From Microcoleus vaginatus_C (lineage in GTDB: Bacteria > Cyanobacteriota > Cyanobacteriia > Cyanobacteriales > Microcoleaceae), in NCBI GenBank assembly GCA_040004035.1, contig JAMPLN010000007.1: a DNA stretch of 64,000 nucleotides. One strand, 5' to 3'. Each line of letters begins with the position of its first letter. The stretch's first letter is position 1. The notes under the pieces are model-generated. The model had not been told where the DNA came from and made no database searches. It saw only the letters and a list, made by a program, of their open reading frames with translations. Of this stretch, positions 24,704-33,930 are shown piece by piece. The translations under genes and the position numbers were made by a program.

Positions 24704-26445
24704 GCTGTTATCAAACCCGAAAGCACTTGCCGCAACTCGGAAACTACCCGATCTTGCTCGTCTCCCGTCTCCTGCACCCGATCGAGTTCCCCCGCCACCG
24801 CTTCGAGCTTTTGGCGTAGCGCAGTCAAATTGTCCTGCACCGGCTGCAACATTTCTTGATAAACATTCACCCTGCCCCAGAGTTGCGCCACTGCACCTTT
24901 CTGGTTGAACAAATTCTGCTCTAACTGCTTGAGTTCGTAGCGTTTCGCCTCACTTTCCCCATTTTGGCGGTTGACATTTGCCTCAATTTGGGATACGGCT
25001 TCCCGCACCTGCTGAATTTCGTTTTCCAGTCTTTGCAATTCTTGGCTTTGCTGCTGCCGCTGAGTATTGAGCTGTGCGACAATCGGCCCCAAATCAATAT
25101 CTCCTCGCTCTTGTTTGGGAGCATTAGCAGTACCCAGCCGCCGCCACAGCACCGCCTGATGCTGCTTTAAAACATCTTCCCGTTCCTGCAACCGGAGCCG
25201 CTGTCCCACCAGAGTTTCGTTTAACATCTGGTAACTTTCGAGTTCATCTGCCATTTCATTTTCCAAAGCCATGCGATCGTACTCGCTAGCAGCTTGAATT
25301 TTCCCTTGCAGCTCCTCGATTGTCTCCCGCTGCAGAGTCAACTCCTCCTCTTGATCGTTAACAAACCGGAACACCTTTTCCAAATCCTGTTGCAGGTGTT
25401 GCACCAGCCCCTGTAACTCATCAACAGGCATCTTCTCCAAAGCTGACACATCTACTTTCGGCTCCGTACCTGCAGCACCCGAAGCAGATGCGAGCCTGGA
25501 AACTTGCTGGTAGAGCTCCTCAACAGCCCGCACCTGCAAAGACACGGACTGAGCCTGATCCTGCTTAGCGCTGAGGGTACTTTGCTGCCCTTTAAGCTCC
25601 GCTCGAGCTTGCGCCAAAGCTTCTTGAGATTGGTACCACTCTTGCCAGCGGTTTTGGAGGCTCTGGTTTTGTCGATCGACCTCTTCTTGTTGCTGTTGAG
25701 CTATGCTTTGTTTTTGCTCCAACTGCTGCCAGTGCTGATCCAGAATTGCCTGCTGAGCGCCCACGGCACCAAAAGACTGATTCAGTTGTTCCCGCACCCC
25801 TTGGGCCGAAGCAATTGCCCCTCCCAGCTTCTGCATCAACTCCTGAATCCTCTGAGTCTGCTGCTCGTCAACTACTGCCCCCTGCGGAACCTCAGACTGC
25901 TGCTGGGCCACCCGTTGCTGCTCGCCCCGCAACTGTTCCCAAGCCGTCTCAATTTCCACACGACTGCGATCGACTTCTTCTCGCAGTCGGTTAGCTTCAT
26001 CTCTAGTATTTTCAATTTCCGAGCGCTGAGCCTCCAGCCGCTCCAACTCCTCTTCCATTTGAGCCAACTGCTCTTCGCGGGCTTGCATTTCCATTTCCCG
26101 GCGATTGAGTTCCTGACTCGAAAACGTCAGAGAAGCCTTCCACTGTTCAATTTCCTCTTCCTTATCCTTAAACTTGTCCTGCAATCGCGAGAAATTTTGC
26201 AGAATGCTCACCAACTGGCGGGCCGCCTCCTGAATCCGCTGCACTTGCTTGCTAGCGCTCAGCTCAACCAGCACCAGCGTGCCGTCGTTAAACTTATTAG
26301 CTTCCTCAACTGGGATCGCGTCATCGCCTGGTACGGCGCTCCAGTTATGTTCGCCCCGCTGACAAGCTAGCAGTTTCAGTTCAGCCTTACCGCCACCGAG
26401 ACCAAAGCCGCTTCTCTGTTTTTGTACTTCCGCTAGATACAGCAC
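24700..26445 (-). CDS. hmpF: pilus motility taxis protein HmpF
   Basis: HmpF is a filamentous-cyanobacterial protein that sits at the pilus sites and is needed for gliding and for hormogonium motility. The 581-residue product begins LYLAEVQKQRSGFGLGGGKAE, the conserved globular head of the family (about 1-90), with LVLVELSASKQVQRI. The rest (about 95-560) is almost all coiled coil, rich in Gln, Glu and Arg (EEQLAQMEEELERLEAQRSE and similar runs). No membrane helix. It lies divergent from the hmpA-E cluster, the same order as in Nostoc punctiforme (hmpF next to hmpA), which strengthens the assignment. The stop codons of hmpF and tilS overlap. Confidence 0.93.
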   Translation of the reverse strand: MLYLAEVQKQRSGFGLGGGKAELKLLACQRGEHNWSAVPGDDAIPVEEANKFNDGTLVLVELSASKQVQRIQEAARQLVSILQNFSRLQDKFKDKEEEIEQWKASLTFSSQELNRREMEMQAREEQLAQMEEELERLEAQRSEIENTRDEANRLREEVDRSRVEIETAWEQLRGEQQRVAQQQSEVPQGAVVDEQQTQRIQELMQKLGGAIASAQGVREQLNQSFGAVGAQQAILDQHWQQLEQKQSIAQQQQEEVDRQNQSLQNRWQEWYQSQEALAQARAELKGQQSTLSAKQDQAQSVSLQVRAVEELYQQVSRLASASGAAGTEPKVDVSALEKMPVDELQGLVQHLQQDLEKVFRFVNDQEEELTLQRETIEELQGKIQAASEYDRMALENEMADELESYQMLNETLVGQRLRLQEREDVLKQHQAVLWRRLGTANAPKQERGDIDLGPIVAQLNTQRQQQSQELQRLENEIQQVREAVSQIEANVNRQNGESEAKRYELKQLEQNLFNQKGAVAQLWGRVNVYQEMLQPVQDNLTALRQKLEAVAGELDRVQETGDEQDRVVSELRQVLSGLITA

Positions 26446-26904
26446 ACTAATAGTCCTCTGCTTCGTAAAACCTATCCCAACTTACTTTAAGTTACTTAAA
26501 GGCCTAAAAGATAAGTGGTGTTTACTTCCTACGCTGTTGGGTAGACGGCTAATTCCAACATAAGTAGGCTATCCCCCTTAAGCCAAAGGTTCTTGACTAA
26601 ACATAACACTGCGTGTGATCTTTAGTCAACTTACCTAAAGTAAACAAGTATAGGCAAGTAATGATAACTTTTTGCCACTTAAGTCTTACTTTTTGGTATC
26701 GTTTGCCCAATCGGGGGATAGCATTTTTTTCTAACTTTTCTTCAGCACTTACGCATAGCACGTCCTCACGGGAGAACTTCCAGAAAGTAAGGCTGCCGCC
26801 AGTTGTCTGGAGGAATGAGAGAGCAGTACCCATGCCGCGGGATTAAAGACTAGCTCTCACTGCGGAGACTGCCATAGCCCAAACCTGAAAAAGGTCAGTT
26901 TTTG

Positions 26905-26935
26905 AACCTCCCCACGTCTAAAGCCGGGGGATTCT
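26905..26935. mobile_element. IS200/IS605-like end hairpin
   Basis: The string CCTCCCCACGTCTAAAGCCG followed by GGGGATTC resembles the stem-loop found at IS200/IS605 right ends (read on the minus strand: a G/C stem, then GACGTGGGGAGG). It is near decayed transposase sequence. The element borders cannot be fixed from one copy. Confidence 0.35.
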
Positions 26936-27639
26936 TGCCCACCTTCTAGACGACAATGGGACATTCAAATATGGCTCTACTCACTCAAACAACTTTACTT
27001 CTCCCGGAGCGCAGACTTGCTGAGTCCTTCCTATTTTTAAGGTTGAACGTGACCTATGCTGCAATTATTTGCCCTTTCACTATTCCGAATTAATCGGATT
27101 AGTGCGTTGCCGGGGTTGCTCGCCGTCTAGGATATTTCAATGGGTTGAAAGTTATTCTTACTCTGGCGAATCGCTCTCTGCCAATTATACCACTCTGGTT
27201 TTAGCAACACAATCGTTTCACGAGACTTAAAAGTCCCTACCGACTGATCCCCAGGTCTAACTCCCATGTCGTTAGCCCAGGGCTTGCCCCTGGCGCTTCG
27301 ATCCAAAAGTTTGTATTGATTTTACAACGCTTTAGTTATGGGTCGATCGTGAGAAAAGCCGTTGCAGCCCCCAAGCGTGCGCCTTGCTCCGGCGGACTAG
27401 GGATTTGAACCGCGCTGCCTTAGAATAAGGTAATGACGCGAGCCTATGACGCTCGCCACGGGCGAGCAAAAAGGTCGATCGGCACTGAGGGTTTTCCTGA
27501 CAATTGCCAACAAAGGTTCATTTTGACTGCACCTGATTTTAGGGCTGTGGCAAACCCAAAAAAACCTCGATCGCAACTCATCCAACCCAACAGACTAGCC
27601 TCACGTTCCCATCGGGGCTCGATCGGCACTTGCTGCTGG

Positions 27640-27880
27640 TAGCAGCGGTAAAACCAGAGAATCCTCGGTATTTTGAAGTTGACCTACGCCAAGATGTGCT
27701 GGATAAACGGACGGCATACTCAGCCAAAAACTTCAAAACTTTGGCTATCGAAGACTTGAACCAGTCGGGAATGCCAGCGTTGCACACTCGAAGAACCCGT
27801 GCCATCGTGCGATGTGGATTCTACGAGTTTACGCAACAGTGGGAATACTAAGGTGAAACTCTACACTTAGAGAATGCCGC
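27640..27880 (+). pseudogene. tnpB: tnpB (IS200/IS605 OrfB) remnant
   Basis: Reading from about 27680, the product gives VDLRQDVLDKRTAYSAKNF and then LAIEDLNQSGM, followed by a GFYEFTQQWEY segment: the conserved RuvC-like second block of TnpB, with the catalytic Glu in IEDLN. The match stops at 27849 with TAC-T-AAG-GTG-AAA, where one extra T breaks the family's Y-K-V-K-L-Y. The part upstream of 27640 and the zinc-finger C-terminus are not recognisable. TnpB is the RNA-guided nuclease of these elements; this copy is dead. Confidence 0.75.
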
Positions 27881-28076
27881 GAGTTTTGCGGTTTCAGCTT
27901 GTGGACTGGTAGCGCGGCCGAGGAGCGGCAGCAAGTATCGCCCTTTCGTCAATTCCCAATTGTGAGATCGGCATCAGCGCGTAAATTATTGACGGCAACT
28001 AAAGTCAATCTTTTCGCCAGCACACAGTCTTTCCGAGCTCAGACGCCAACGGTTTTAAGGAGGATACTTTAGCTGC

Positions 28077-29315
28077 ATGCAGGGAAATTTGAGTGAAATA
28101 GACATCCGCAGCATCCTGCAACTGATTGAGTTAGGTCAGCGAACCGGAGAACTGTTCGTAGAGGCCTACACCTCCACCGGCAGCAGCACGGGTACTCAAC
28201 CTACCCCGCGCTCCCTTGCAGGACAATCCTGGTATGTCTTCTGCTTCAACGGTCAGATTATTTACGCTACCCAGAGTGCGGGCAGTTTGTTTCGCTTGCG
28301 CGACTACCTGCGCCGCTACAAAGCAGATACCGCCCTCGACAAAATCCAAGTTCCCTATATGGCATCTACCAATGCCCCAGAATACGGCTACCTATGGGCT
28401 CTGCTAGAAAACCACATCCTCACCCCAGCTCAAGGGCGCAACATCATCCAGAGCATGATCCACGAAACCCTATTTGACTTGCTCAGTCTCCACCAGGGTT
28501 CCTTCACTTTTGAAATGGGCCCAGCTTTGGCTCCTCAACTGACCAGCTTAGAAATTAGCTCGCTGCTGGCCAAGATTGTCAAACAGGTGCAGCAGTGGAA
28601 GCAGTTTCACCCTCACATTCAGTCGCCCAACCAATGCCCGGTGATTTCAGACCCCTCCGAGCTGCGAGTCGCGCTGCCTGTCAATACCTTTAATACTCTC
28701 AGACGCTGGGCCGACGGGCACACTTCGATCCGCCAAATGGCGCGCTACCTCAACCGAGACGTGCTCACTGTCGCTAAGGCGATCTACCCCTTTGTGCAGC
28801 AGGGATTGGTGCAAGTATTTTACGAACCCTCTGTTGCCCCCACCAACAACAAAAAAGAATGGTCGTCCCCAGAAACCAAGGTTCCCAGAGTTGTCTGTAT
28901 TGACGACGACAATACTATTCGCAAAACAGTCGAGTCAATTTTAAATGAACACGGTTACGAAGCTACTACGATCGGCAATCCCCTCCAAGCATTGAGTTTG
29001 GTGTTTCCACTCAAACCCGATTTAATTCTGTGTGACATCGCCATGCCGGAACTCGACGGCTACGAAATTTGCGCTATGCTGCGTAGTTCTAGCGCTTTCC
29101 GGCAGACGCCGATCGTTATGCTGACGGGCATAGACGGATTTATCGATCGCGTTAAAGCGCGCATGGCCGGAGCTACAGACTTTTACACGAAACCTTTTGG
29201 TGAAAGCGAGTTATTGATGCTGGTAGAAAAATATGTGGGCCCGGGCTACCCTCGGGTCAATCTCTCGGAAAGATTATTAGACCGCTCGCTAGAAGACCAC
29301 TTAGAAGAAAAATAA
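28077..29315 (+). CDS. hmpA: HmpA/PilG, PATAN-REC response regulator
   Basis: A 412-residue response regulator of the pilus-taxis (Pil-Chp-like) system. Residues about 1-270 are the PATAN/DUF4388 region (QGNLSEIDIRSILQLIELGQ, then LFDLLSLHQGSFTFE), followed by a REC domain (about 290-400): CIDDD at its start, phosphoacceptor Asp320 in LILCDIAMPELDG, Thr and Lys in TPIVMLTG and FYTKPFG. In such systems the regulator, phosphorylated by the CheA protein, tunes pilus motor activity. A strong ribosome site (AAGGAGG, 28057-28063) precedes the ATG. The partner CheY gene hmpB expected next is absent. Confidence 0.88.
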   Translation: MQGNLSEIDIRSILQLIELGQRTGELFVEAYTSTGSSTGTQPTPRSLAGQSWYVFCFNGQIIYATQSAGSLFRLRDYLRRYKADTALDKIQVPYMASTNAPEYGYLWALLENHILTPAQGRNIIQSMIHETLFDLLSLHQGSFTFEMGPALAPQLTSLEISSLLAKIVKQVQQWKQFHPHIQSPNQCPVISDPSELRVALPVNTFNTLRRWADGHTSIRQMARYLNRDVLTVAKAIYPFVQQGLVQVFYEPSVAPTNNKKEWSSPETKVPRVVCIDDDNTIRKTVESILNEHGYEATTIGNPLQALSLVFPLKPDLILCDIAMPELDGYEICAMLRSSSAFRQTPIVMLTGIDGFIDRVKARMAGATDFYTKPFGESELLMLVEKYVGPGYPRVNLSERLLDRSLEDHLEEK

Positions 29316-30009
29316 ATTTCGCACCCATGCCATGAGGGGAGCTTTTTTGTACCTGCGGTTAGATCGAGTCTCGGCTGCCACAAAGAGAAAGCTGGGGGTA
29401 CTATTGGCGATCGCACCATAAACTAGAATGTATTAATCCGCGCGCTGGCATAAGGGCGTCGGTAAAACTCTGTTCAATTTCTAGGCCCAAGTGGGTCTAA
29501 CACGCTCAAAGTGCAAATATAATATACTTGTTCTCCACTTGCAGCCGCTCCGAAAAACTGATGCACAGAGCTACTTATTGCTAGGTATTTCTGTACAAAG
29601 TCAGAGAGTGCAATTGTCAGTCTTAAGTGACTCCGTTTATGATTGTCGCGACACCAGCCATGTCAACAACTCCTCGCTAATCCGAGTATCGGTTTAGCAT
29701 TTATCGCAGAAATTACCCAGAGTTTTACCAATTGAGACGGCGGTGGGAGTACAAAGTGAAGCTTTAGGGGTTTCAAATTAATTGTTCGTAGTCGATTTGA
29801 GCTAATGTGCCAGCAAAGGTCGCGCGAATTTAGTGATGGCAGTCAATTATTGACGGAGAAATTTTATTGCCAAGGATCTCAGGCAGTCGCGCCATTCACC
29901 CCTTGGCTGTGTCAAGCTTGGCTGTGTCAAGTTTCGACCATCGAAGTTGGATCGGGTTATTCTTGGCGGGAAACCTCAACAATTTGCTAGAAATGCAGGT
30001 GTCAGAATT
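29316..30009. other. gap where hmpB (CheY) would be expected
   Basis: In related clusters a short CheY gene (about 360 bases) stands here. I find no REC motifs in any frame: no D-D pair, no phosphoacceptor Asp, no K-P-F/Y. Only small open frames without family signs occur. A stretch at 29702-29767 reads as transposase (next feature). Confidence 0.6.
29702..29767 (+). pseudogene. tnpB: possible tnpB fragment
   Basis: The frame gives FYQLRRRWEYKVKL before a stop, close to the F-Y-E-F-x-R-Q-x-E-Y-K-V-K-L segment of TnpB, which follows the IEDL block. Only about 14 residues match, so this is a weak assignment. Confidence 0.4.
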
Positions 30010-30546
30010 ATGATTAGCGGTAGCCCAGACTTTATATTACCAGGACTAGGCGTAGATCCGGCTCCGGAATTCCAAGAACTAGAAACTCCCGAAGGCGAGC
30101 TGCACCTGCGGTTCTACGTTCCTTCGGGGAACGAGTTCGCACTGCCAGCGACAGGGATTAGAGAGGTACTCTCCCCGTCCCCAGACCGCATGACACCGAT
30201 CCCCAACGTTTCCTCTTTGCTTTTAGGTACGCTAAATATGAGAGGACGAGTGATTTGGGTGGCAGACCTCGGCCAATTTCTGGGAGACCAAACACCTCTG
30301 AACACAGATAGACCCGAAATCCCGATCGTGGCTGTGGAAGACCAAGACACGATTTTGGGGCTGGCAGTCGATCGAATTGTGGGGATGGACTGGCTCGACG
30401 TAGAGCAACTGCACTCTCAGAACAATGCACCAGACGGCATGATTCCATTTCTGAGGGGAGAATGGATGTTAGGTGCACAAGCTCAGAAAGTGCTCCGACT
30501 GCTAGATCAAGTGAAAATTCTGCGCTCGGCGCGGTGGGCAGCGTGA
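30010..30546 (+). CDS. hmpC: HmpC/PilI, CheW-like adaptor
   Basis: A 178-residue CheW-like protein that couples the receptor HmpD to the kinase HmpE. The CheW-type fold is seen in LHLRFYVPSGNEFALPATGI, then SLLLGTLNMRGRVIWVADLG (GxxNxRG variant) and VPRIVAVEDQ-like IPIVAVEDQDTILGLAVD. I start at the ATG at 30010, with AGGTG about 9 bases upstream; the frame also opens at a TTG at 29947 but those 21 residues are outside the family. The next gene, hmpD, starts 147 bases downstream after a heptamer repeat, so the genes are likely in one operon. Confidence 0.9.
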   Translation: MISGSPDFILPGLGVDPAPEFQELETPEGELHLRFYVPSGNEFALPATGIREVLSPSPDRMTPIPNVSSLLLGTLNMRGRVIWVADLGQFLGDQTPLNTDRPEIPIVAVEDQDTILGLAVDRIVGMDWLDVEQLHSQNNAPDGMIPFLRGEWMLGAQAQKVLRLLDQVKILRSARWAA

Positions 30547-30550
30547 AATC

Positions 30551-30679
30551 GATTTTAGATTTGCGATTTGCGATTTTCGATTGGGGTCTAACCATCAACA
30601 GTCACACGACTTGAGGCGCGCATCTAAACATTCTATTCAAGATAAAAATCAAAAATCTCAAATCTAAAATCTAAAATCC
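30551..30679. repeat. TTTAGAT/CAAAATC heptamer arrays
   Basis: Two short arrays (30551-30585 with GATTTTAGATTTGCGATTTG, and 30646-30679 with AAATCTCAAATCTAAAATC) flank an irregular middle. They make up most of the hmpC-hmpD gap; GAGGGCGG before the hmpD ATG serves as the ribosome site. Confidence 0.8.
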
Positions 30680-30693
30680 AAAGAGGGCGGCAA

Positions 30694-33600
30694 ATGGCAA
30701 CAAGTACCAACTTTCAGCAGGACTACCAACGGGCAGAAGCGGCCTACATGGATGGCAATTATTCCGAAGCCGCAGCCCTAGTTTATCAATTAGTAGAAGA
30801 TTTTCCCGAAGACCCCAGCGCTCGCCTGCTGTGCGGACACATTTACTGCTACGGACTGCAACAGTATGAGGTGGCGCGGGAACAGTACACGGTTGTGCTA
30901 GGCCTGAGTGACGACCCAAGTTTGGTGGAACACGCTCACAACGGAATTACCTACACAGACCAATTTTTATCTGGAGAGCTGCAAACGGAAAATTTCGAGG
31001 CTTTGTCTGCTGAAACTGAATTAGAATTCTACCCAGACTTATCTCTTGATGAAGGGTTAGAAGACCCGGATTTGGGACTTTTCCAAGGAAATTCACCCTC
31101 CCTTTCCTATACAAGTCAATCCCCAGACGACATGGAAAACGAGGACTTGGCAGACTTGGGCATGAGTGGCTTGGGCTGGGAAGCAGAAGACGACGATGGC
31201 GGAGGCTTAGTCCCAGATTTAACCTCACATTCTAACCCGTTTGGTGGCGACAGCGGCGGAATGGCAGCTTATGCTGAGACCTCCGACTCGCTAGACGACA
31301 TAGACGAGTTTGCCGACTCGGGATTTGGAGACCCTTTTGCCTTAGATGATGGAGGGTTTGATGCTGCTGACGTGTCTAGCAGCAAAGCGTCTGGGAAAAG
31401 CCCACCTTACTCAGGAGATTCGTTTTCCGAAGCTCCGACTCAGATGCTCAACGGTCAAAGTTTTGCCTCTTCAGAAACCGGGAATTCCTTCGACTCGAAC
31501 CAACTAGACTCCCCCATCGGGCACTCGGACAATTTTGGCGAACCTTTTGCTGGGCTCGATTTGCCAGACGAATTCGACGATAACTCCGACTACGACTACC
31601 AATCCCCGCCCCAGAGCGGCCAAAATTACGGTCATAACGCACCTCTGGCCGAAGAGGAAGACCCGTTTGCCGAGGCGATGCCCTCGTCGGGTTTCGGGTC
31701 TGCTCGACCTCAAAACAAACAGCCGAATAACGGGTCGGACTACTCGTCAAACTATTCCCTGGCGGAAGACGAAACGCTGTTGATGGGAGGTGCTGTCCCC
31801 AACTCTCAAAGTCAAAGGTCGAGCCGGGGACAATTTAATTCAGTCGATCAAGCTTCCGCCAACAGCAACGGTTACAGTGACTCGGAACCCCCGGCATTTA
31901 GCTCTAGAGACAACTTCGAGTTAGATGCTTTTGAAGACGACGCTTTTAGCGATTCTTTCTCTTTCGACGAAAACGAACAAGCGACAGCTTTCGGGGCGTC
32001 CGACAAGAACAATAGCGGCTGGTCGTCAAAAGCAGGGAACGGTCAAGAACACAGCGACTTTTTAGACGAATTTGACGAGTTTGACGATTTGGGCAATTTG
32101 CCGGACTTTGATATCTCAGAAGATGCCACCAGTTCGATCCTGACTAGAGGTAACACCAATTTCGGCAACTCGACCAGCGGCATGATGGGAACGACAGGCA
32201 GCAGCCTGGACTTTGACAACAGCGATGGCTCAGCAATTCGGGATGACGAAATATTTAGCATAAGCGGCCCGGCTGATGCGTCTGTGCCGAGTTTTTCTCC
32301 CACCGAAACAGAAGCGCTCGATACTTCGGTAACAGTAGAACAGGGGGGACTGGCTTTCTTGGAAAATGCCCCTTTGTTTACAAAACAGTTGTACACGGCA
32401 ATCGGGGCGGGACTGGTTTCTCTGGTAGCTGTGGCTTTCGTCACGAACATTGCCTCCTATCAAGCTCTGCGGCAAGACAAACCGGAGGCGATCGTTTACC
32501 TGCGCCAAACAGGCTGGGTAATGACCGCAGCCGCAGGCTTTACCAGCTTTTTAACTTCTTGGGGCATCGGCCAGTTGATCGCCAAGCAGGTACGCAAGTC
32601 GTCGGATAATTTGCAAGCTCAGTTCGATGCCGTATCTCAAGGAACTTTGGATGCTCGCGCTACCGTTTACTCGGAAGACGAATTTGGCAAAATGGCTGCT
32701 AAATTCAACCACATGGCGAAGGTCATCCAAACCACGATTAGCGATACCAGGCGCAAGTCTGACGAGCAGGAACAGGCAAAAGAAGACTTGCAGCGCCAAG
32801 TGATTCGCTTGCTAGACGACGTGGAAGGAGCGGCCCGGGGTGACTTGACGGTGACTGCAGAAGTGACCGCAGACGTTTTGGGTGCGGTTGCTGACTCGTT
32901 TAACTTGACAATTCAAAATCTGCGCGAAATTGTCCATCAGGTGAAGCAGGCGGCTCGGGAGGTCAGCAAAGGCGCTACAGATAGTGCTAAGTTTGCGGGC
33001 GATTTGTCTTCCGACGCGCTGCGGCAAGCTGAGGAACTGGCGGCAACGCTGAATTCGGTGCAAGTCCTCACCGATGCGATTCAGCGGGTCGCAGAAAGCG
33101 CTAGAGAGGCGGAAGAAGTGGCCCGGGGCGCGGCGGCAACGGCTCTGAAAGGGGGCGAGGCTGTGGAGCGGACGGTGGCCGGGATTTTGGAAATTCGAGA
33201 AACGGTAGCAGAAACCACGAGAAAAGTCAAGAGGCTGGCGGAAGCTTCTCAAGAAATTTCTAAGATTGTGGCTTTAATTGCGACGATCGCCTCCCGGACG
33301 AATTTGTTGGCCCTCAACGCCAGTATTGAGGCGGCGAGAGCTGGGGAAGCGGGCAGGGGTTTTGCGATCGTGGCAGACGAGGTGCGACAATTGGCAGACC
33401 GATCGGCTAAGTCTTTGAAAGAAATCGAACAGATCGTGATGCAAATTCAAAGCGAAACCGGCGCGGTAATGACGGCGATGGAAGAAGGGACGCAGCAGGT
33501 TATTGAGGGGACAAAATTGGCAGAACAGGCGAAGCGATCGCTTGAAGATATCATTCAAGTAACTAACCGAATTGACGTGTTAGTGCGATCGATTACTGCC

Positions 33601-33789
33601 GACACTGTAGAGCAAAACGAAACAGCTCGCGCGGTAGCTTCTGTGATGCAAGCTGTCGAATTAACTGCTCAGGAAACGTCCCAAGAAGCGCAGCGAGTTT
33701 CGGGTGCTTTGCAAAATTTGGTGGGCGTTGCTCGCGACCTTTTGACATCGGTGGAAAGATTCCGAGTAGAAACAGCAGAAAGGCAGTAA
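30694..33789 (+). CDS. hmpD: HmpD/PilJ, methyl-accepting chemotaxis receptor
   Basis: A 1031-residue receptor. The first 75 residues look like TPR helices (YQRAEAAYMDGNYSEAAALV, VAREQYTVVLGLSD). A long low-complexity region (about 100-540) is rich in Asp, Glu, Ser, Gly and Phe. Two membrane helices (about 565-588 and 605-630) enclose a very short periplasmic loop, so direct ligand sensing looks limited. HAMP-like helices follow (about 631-760), then the MCP signalling domain with the hairpin tip NLLALNASIEAARAGEAGRG. In this system the receptor links signals to the CheA HmpE through HmpC. Start ATG with GAGGGCGG. Confidence 0.93.
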   Translation: MATSTNFQQDYQRAEAAYMDGNYSEAAALVYQLVEDFPEDPSARLLCGHIYCYGLQQYEVAREQYTVVLGLSDDPSLVEHAHNGITYTDQFLSGELQTENFEALSAETELEFYPDLSLDEGLEDPDLGLFQGNSPSLSYTSQSPDDMENEDLADLGMSGLGWEAEDDDGGGLVPDLTSHSNPFGGDSGGMAAYAETSDSLDDIDEFADSGFGDPFALDDGGFDAADVSSSKASGKSPPYSGDSFSEAPTQMLNGQSFASSETGNSFDSNQLDSPIGHSDNFGEPFAGLDLPDEFDDNSDYDYQSPPQSGQNYGHNAPLAEEEDPFAEAMPSSGFGSARPQNKQPNNGSDYSSNYSLAEDETLLMGGAVPNSQSQRSSRGQFNSVDQASANSNGYSDSEPPAFSSRDNFELDAFEDDAFSDSFSFDENEQATAFGASDKNNSGWSSKAGNGQEHSDFLDEFDEFDDLGNLPDFDISEDATSSILTRGNTNFGNSTSGMMGTTGSSLDFDNSDGSAIRDDEIFSISGPADASVPSFSPTETEALDTSVTVEQGGLAFLENAPLFTKQLYTAIGAGLVSLVAVAFVTNIASYQALRQDKPEAIVYLRQTGWVMTAAAGFTSFLTSWGIGQLIAKQVRKSSDNLQAQFDAVSQGTLDARATVYSEDEFGKMAAKFNHMAKVIQTTISDTRRKSDEQEQAKEDLQRQVIRLLDDVEGAARGDLTVTAEVTADVLGAVADSFNLTIQNLREIVHQVKQAAREVSKGATDSAKFAGDLSSDALRQAEELAATLNSVQVLTDAIQRVAESAREAEEVARGAAATALKGGEAVERTVAGILEIRETVAETTRKVKRLAEASQEISKIVALIATIASRTNLLALNASIEAARAGEAGRGFAIVADEVRQLADRSAKSLKEIEQIVMQIQSETGAVMTAMEEGTQQVIEGTKLAEQAKRSLEDIIQVTNRIDVLVRSITADTVEQNETARAVASVMQAVELTAQETSQEAQRVSGALQNLVGVARDLLTSVERFRVETAERQ

Positions 33790-33930
33790 TCAATTGTCTA
33801 ATGCTTTTTTTGCTGGCTGATTTACAAGCACGTTAGTGTGGCAACAATGGCCGACAAAAAGCAACCTCGCAGTCTTGAAACCGCTGCGGGGATGCCAATC
33901 CAACACCTAAAGGAAGTAGGAGTTGCACAG

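Larger units (their letters stand above)
26446..28076. other. 1.6-kb hmpF-hmpA gap with insertion-sequence debris
   Basis: The left part (26446-26870) holds the presumed hmpF promoter and short direct repeats (TTACTTTAAGTTACTTAAAG near 26483). From about 26885 the sequence looks like insertion-sequence end and decayed transposase (below). A hairpin GCTCGCC-ACG-GGCGAGC is at 27451-27467, and a 20-base tRNA T-arm-like string on the minus strand at 27390-27415 is too poor for a tRNA. The hmpA ribosome site AAGGAGG is at 28057-28063. Confidence 0.6.

Noticed and set aside
25504..26370. Plus-strand 288-residue frame antisense to hmpF
   Set aside because: Leu-rich antisense of coiled-coil repeats in hmpF; a shadow of biased codon use.
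26597..26833. 78-codon minus-strand frame in the hmpF upstream gap
   Set aside because: No family sign, and the region is likely promoter and element debris.
27127..27310. Minus-strand 60-codon frame with KPEWYNWQRAI
   Set aside because: Bounded by stops, no start, and no family match I could support; may be an element remnant but not annotatable.
27390..27420. tRNA-like T-arm string on the minus strand (GGTTCAAATCC)
   Set aside because: The T-stem pairs poorly and no anticodon arm or D-arm can be folded; it is probably chance or element debris.
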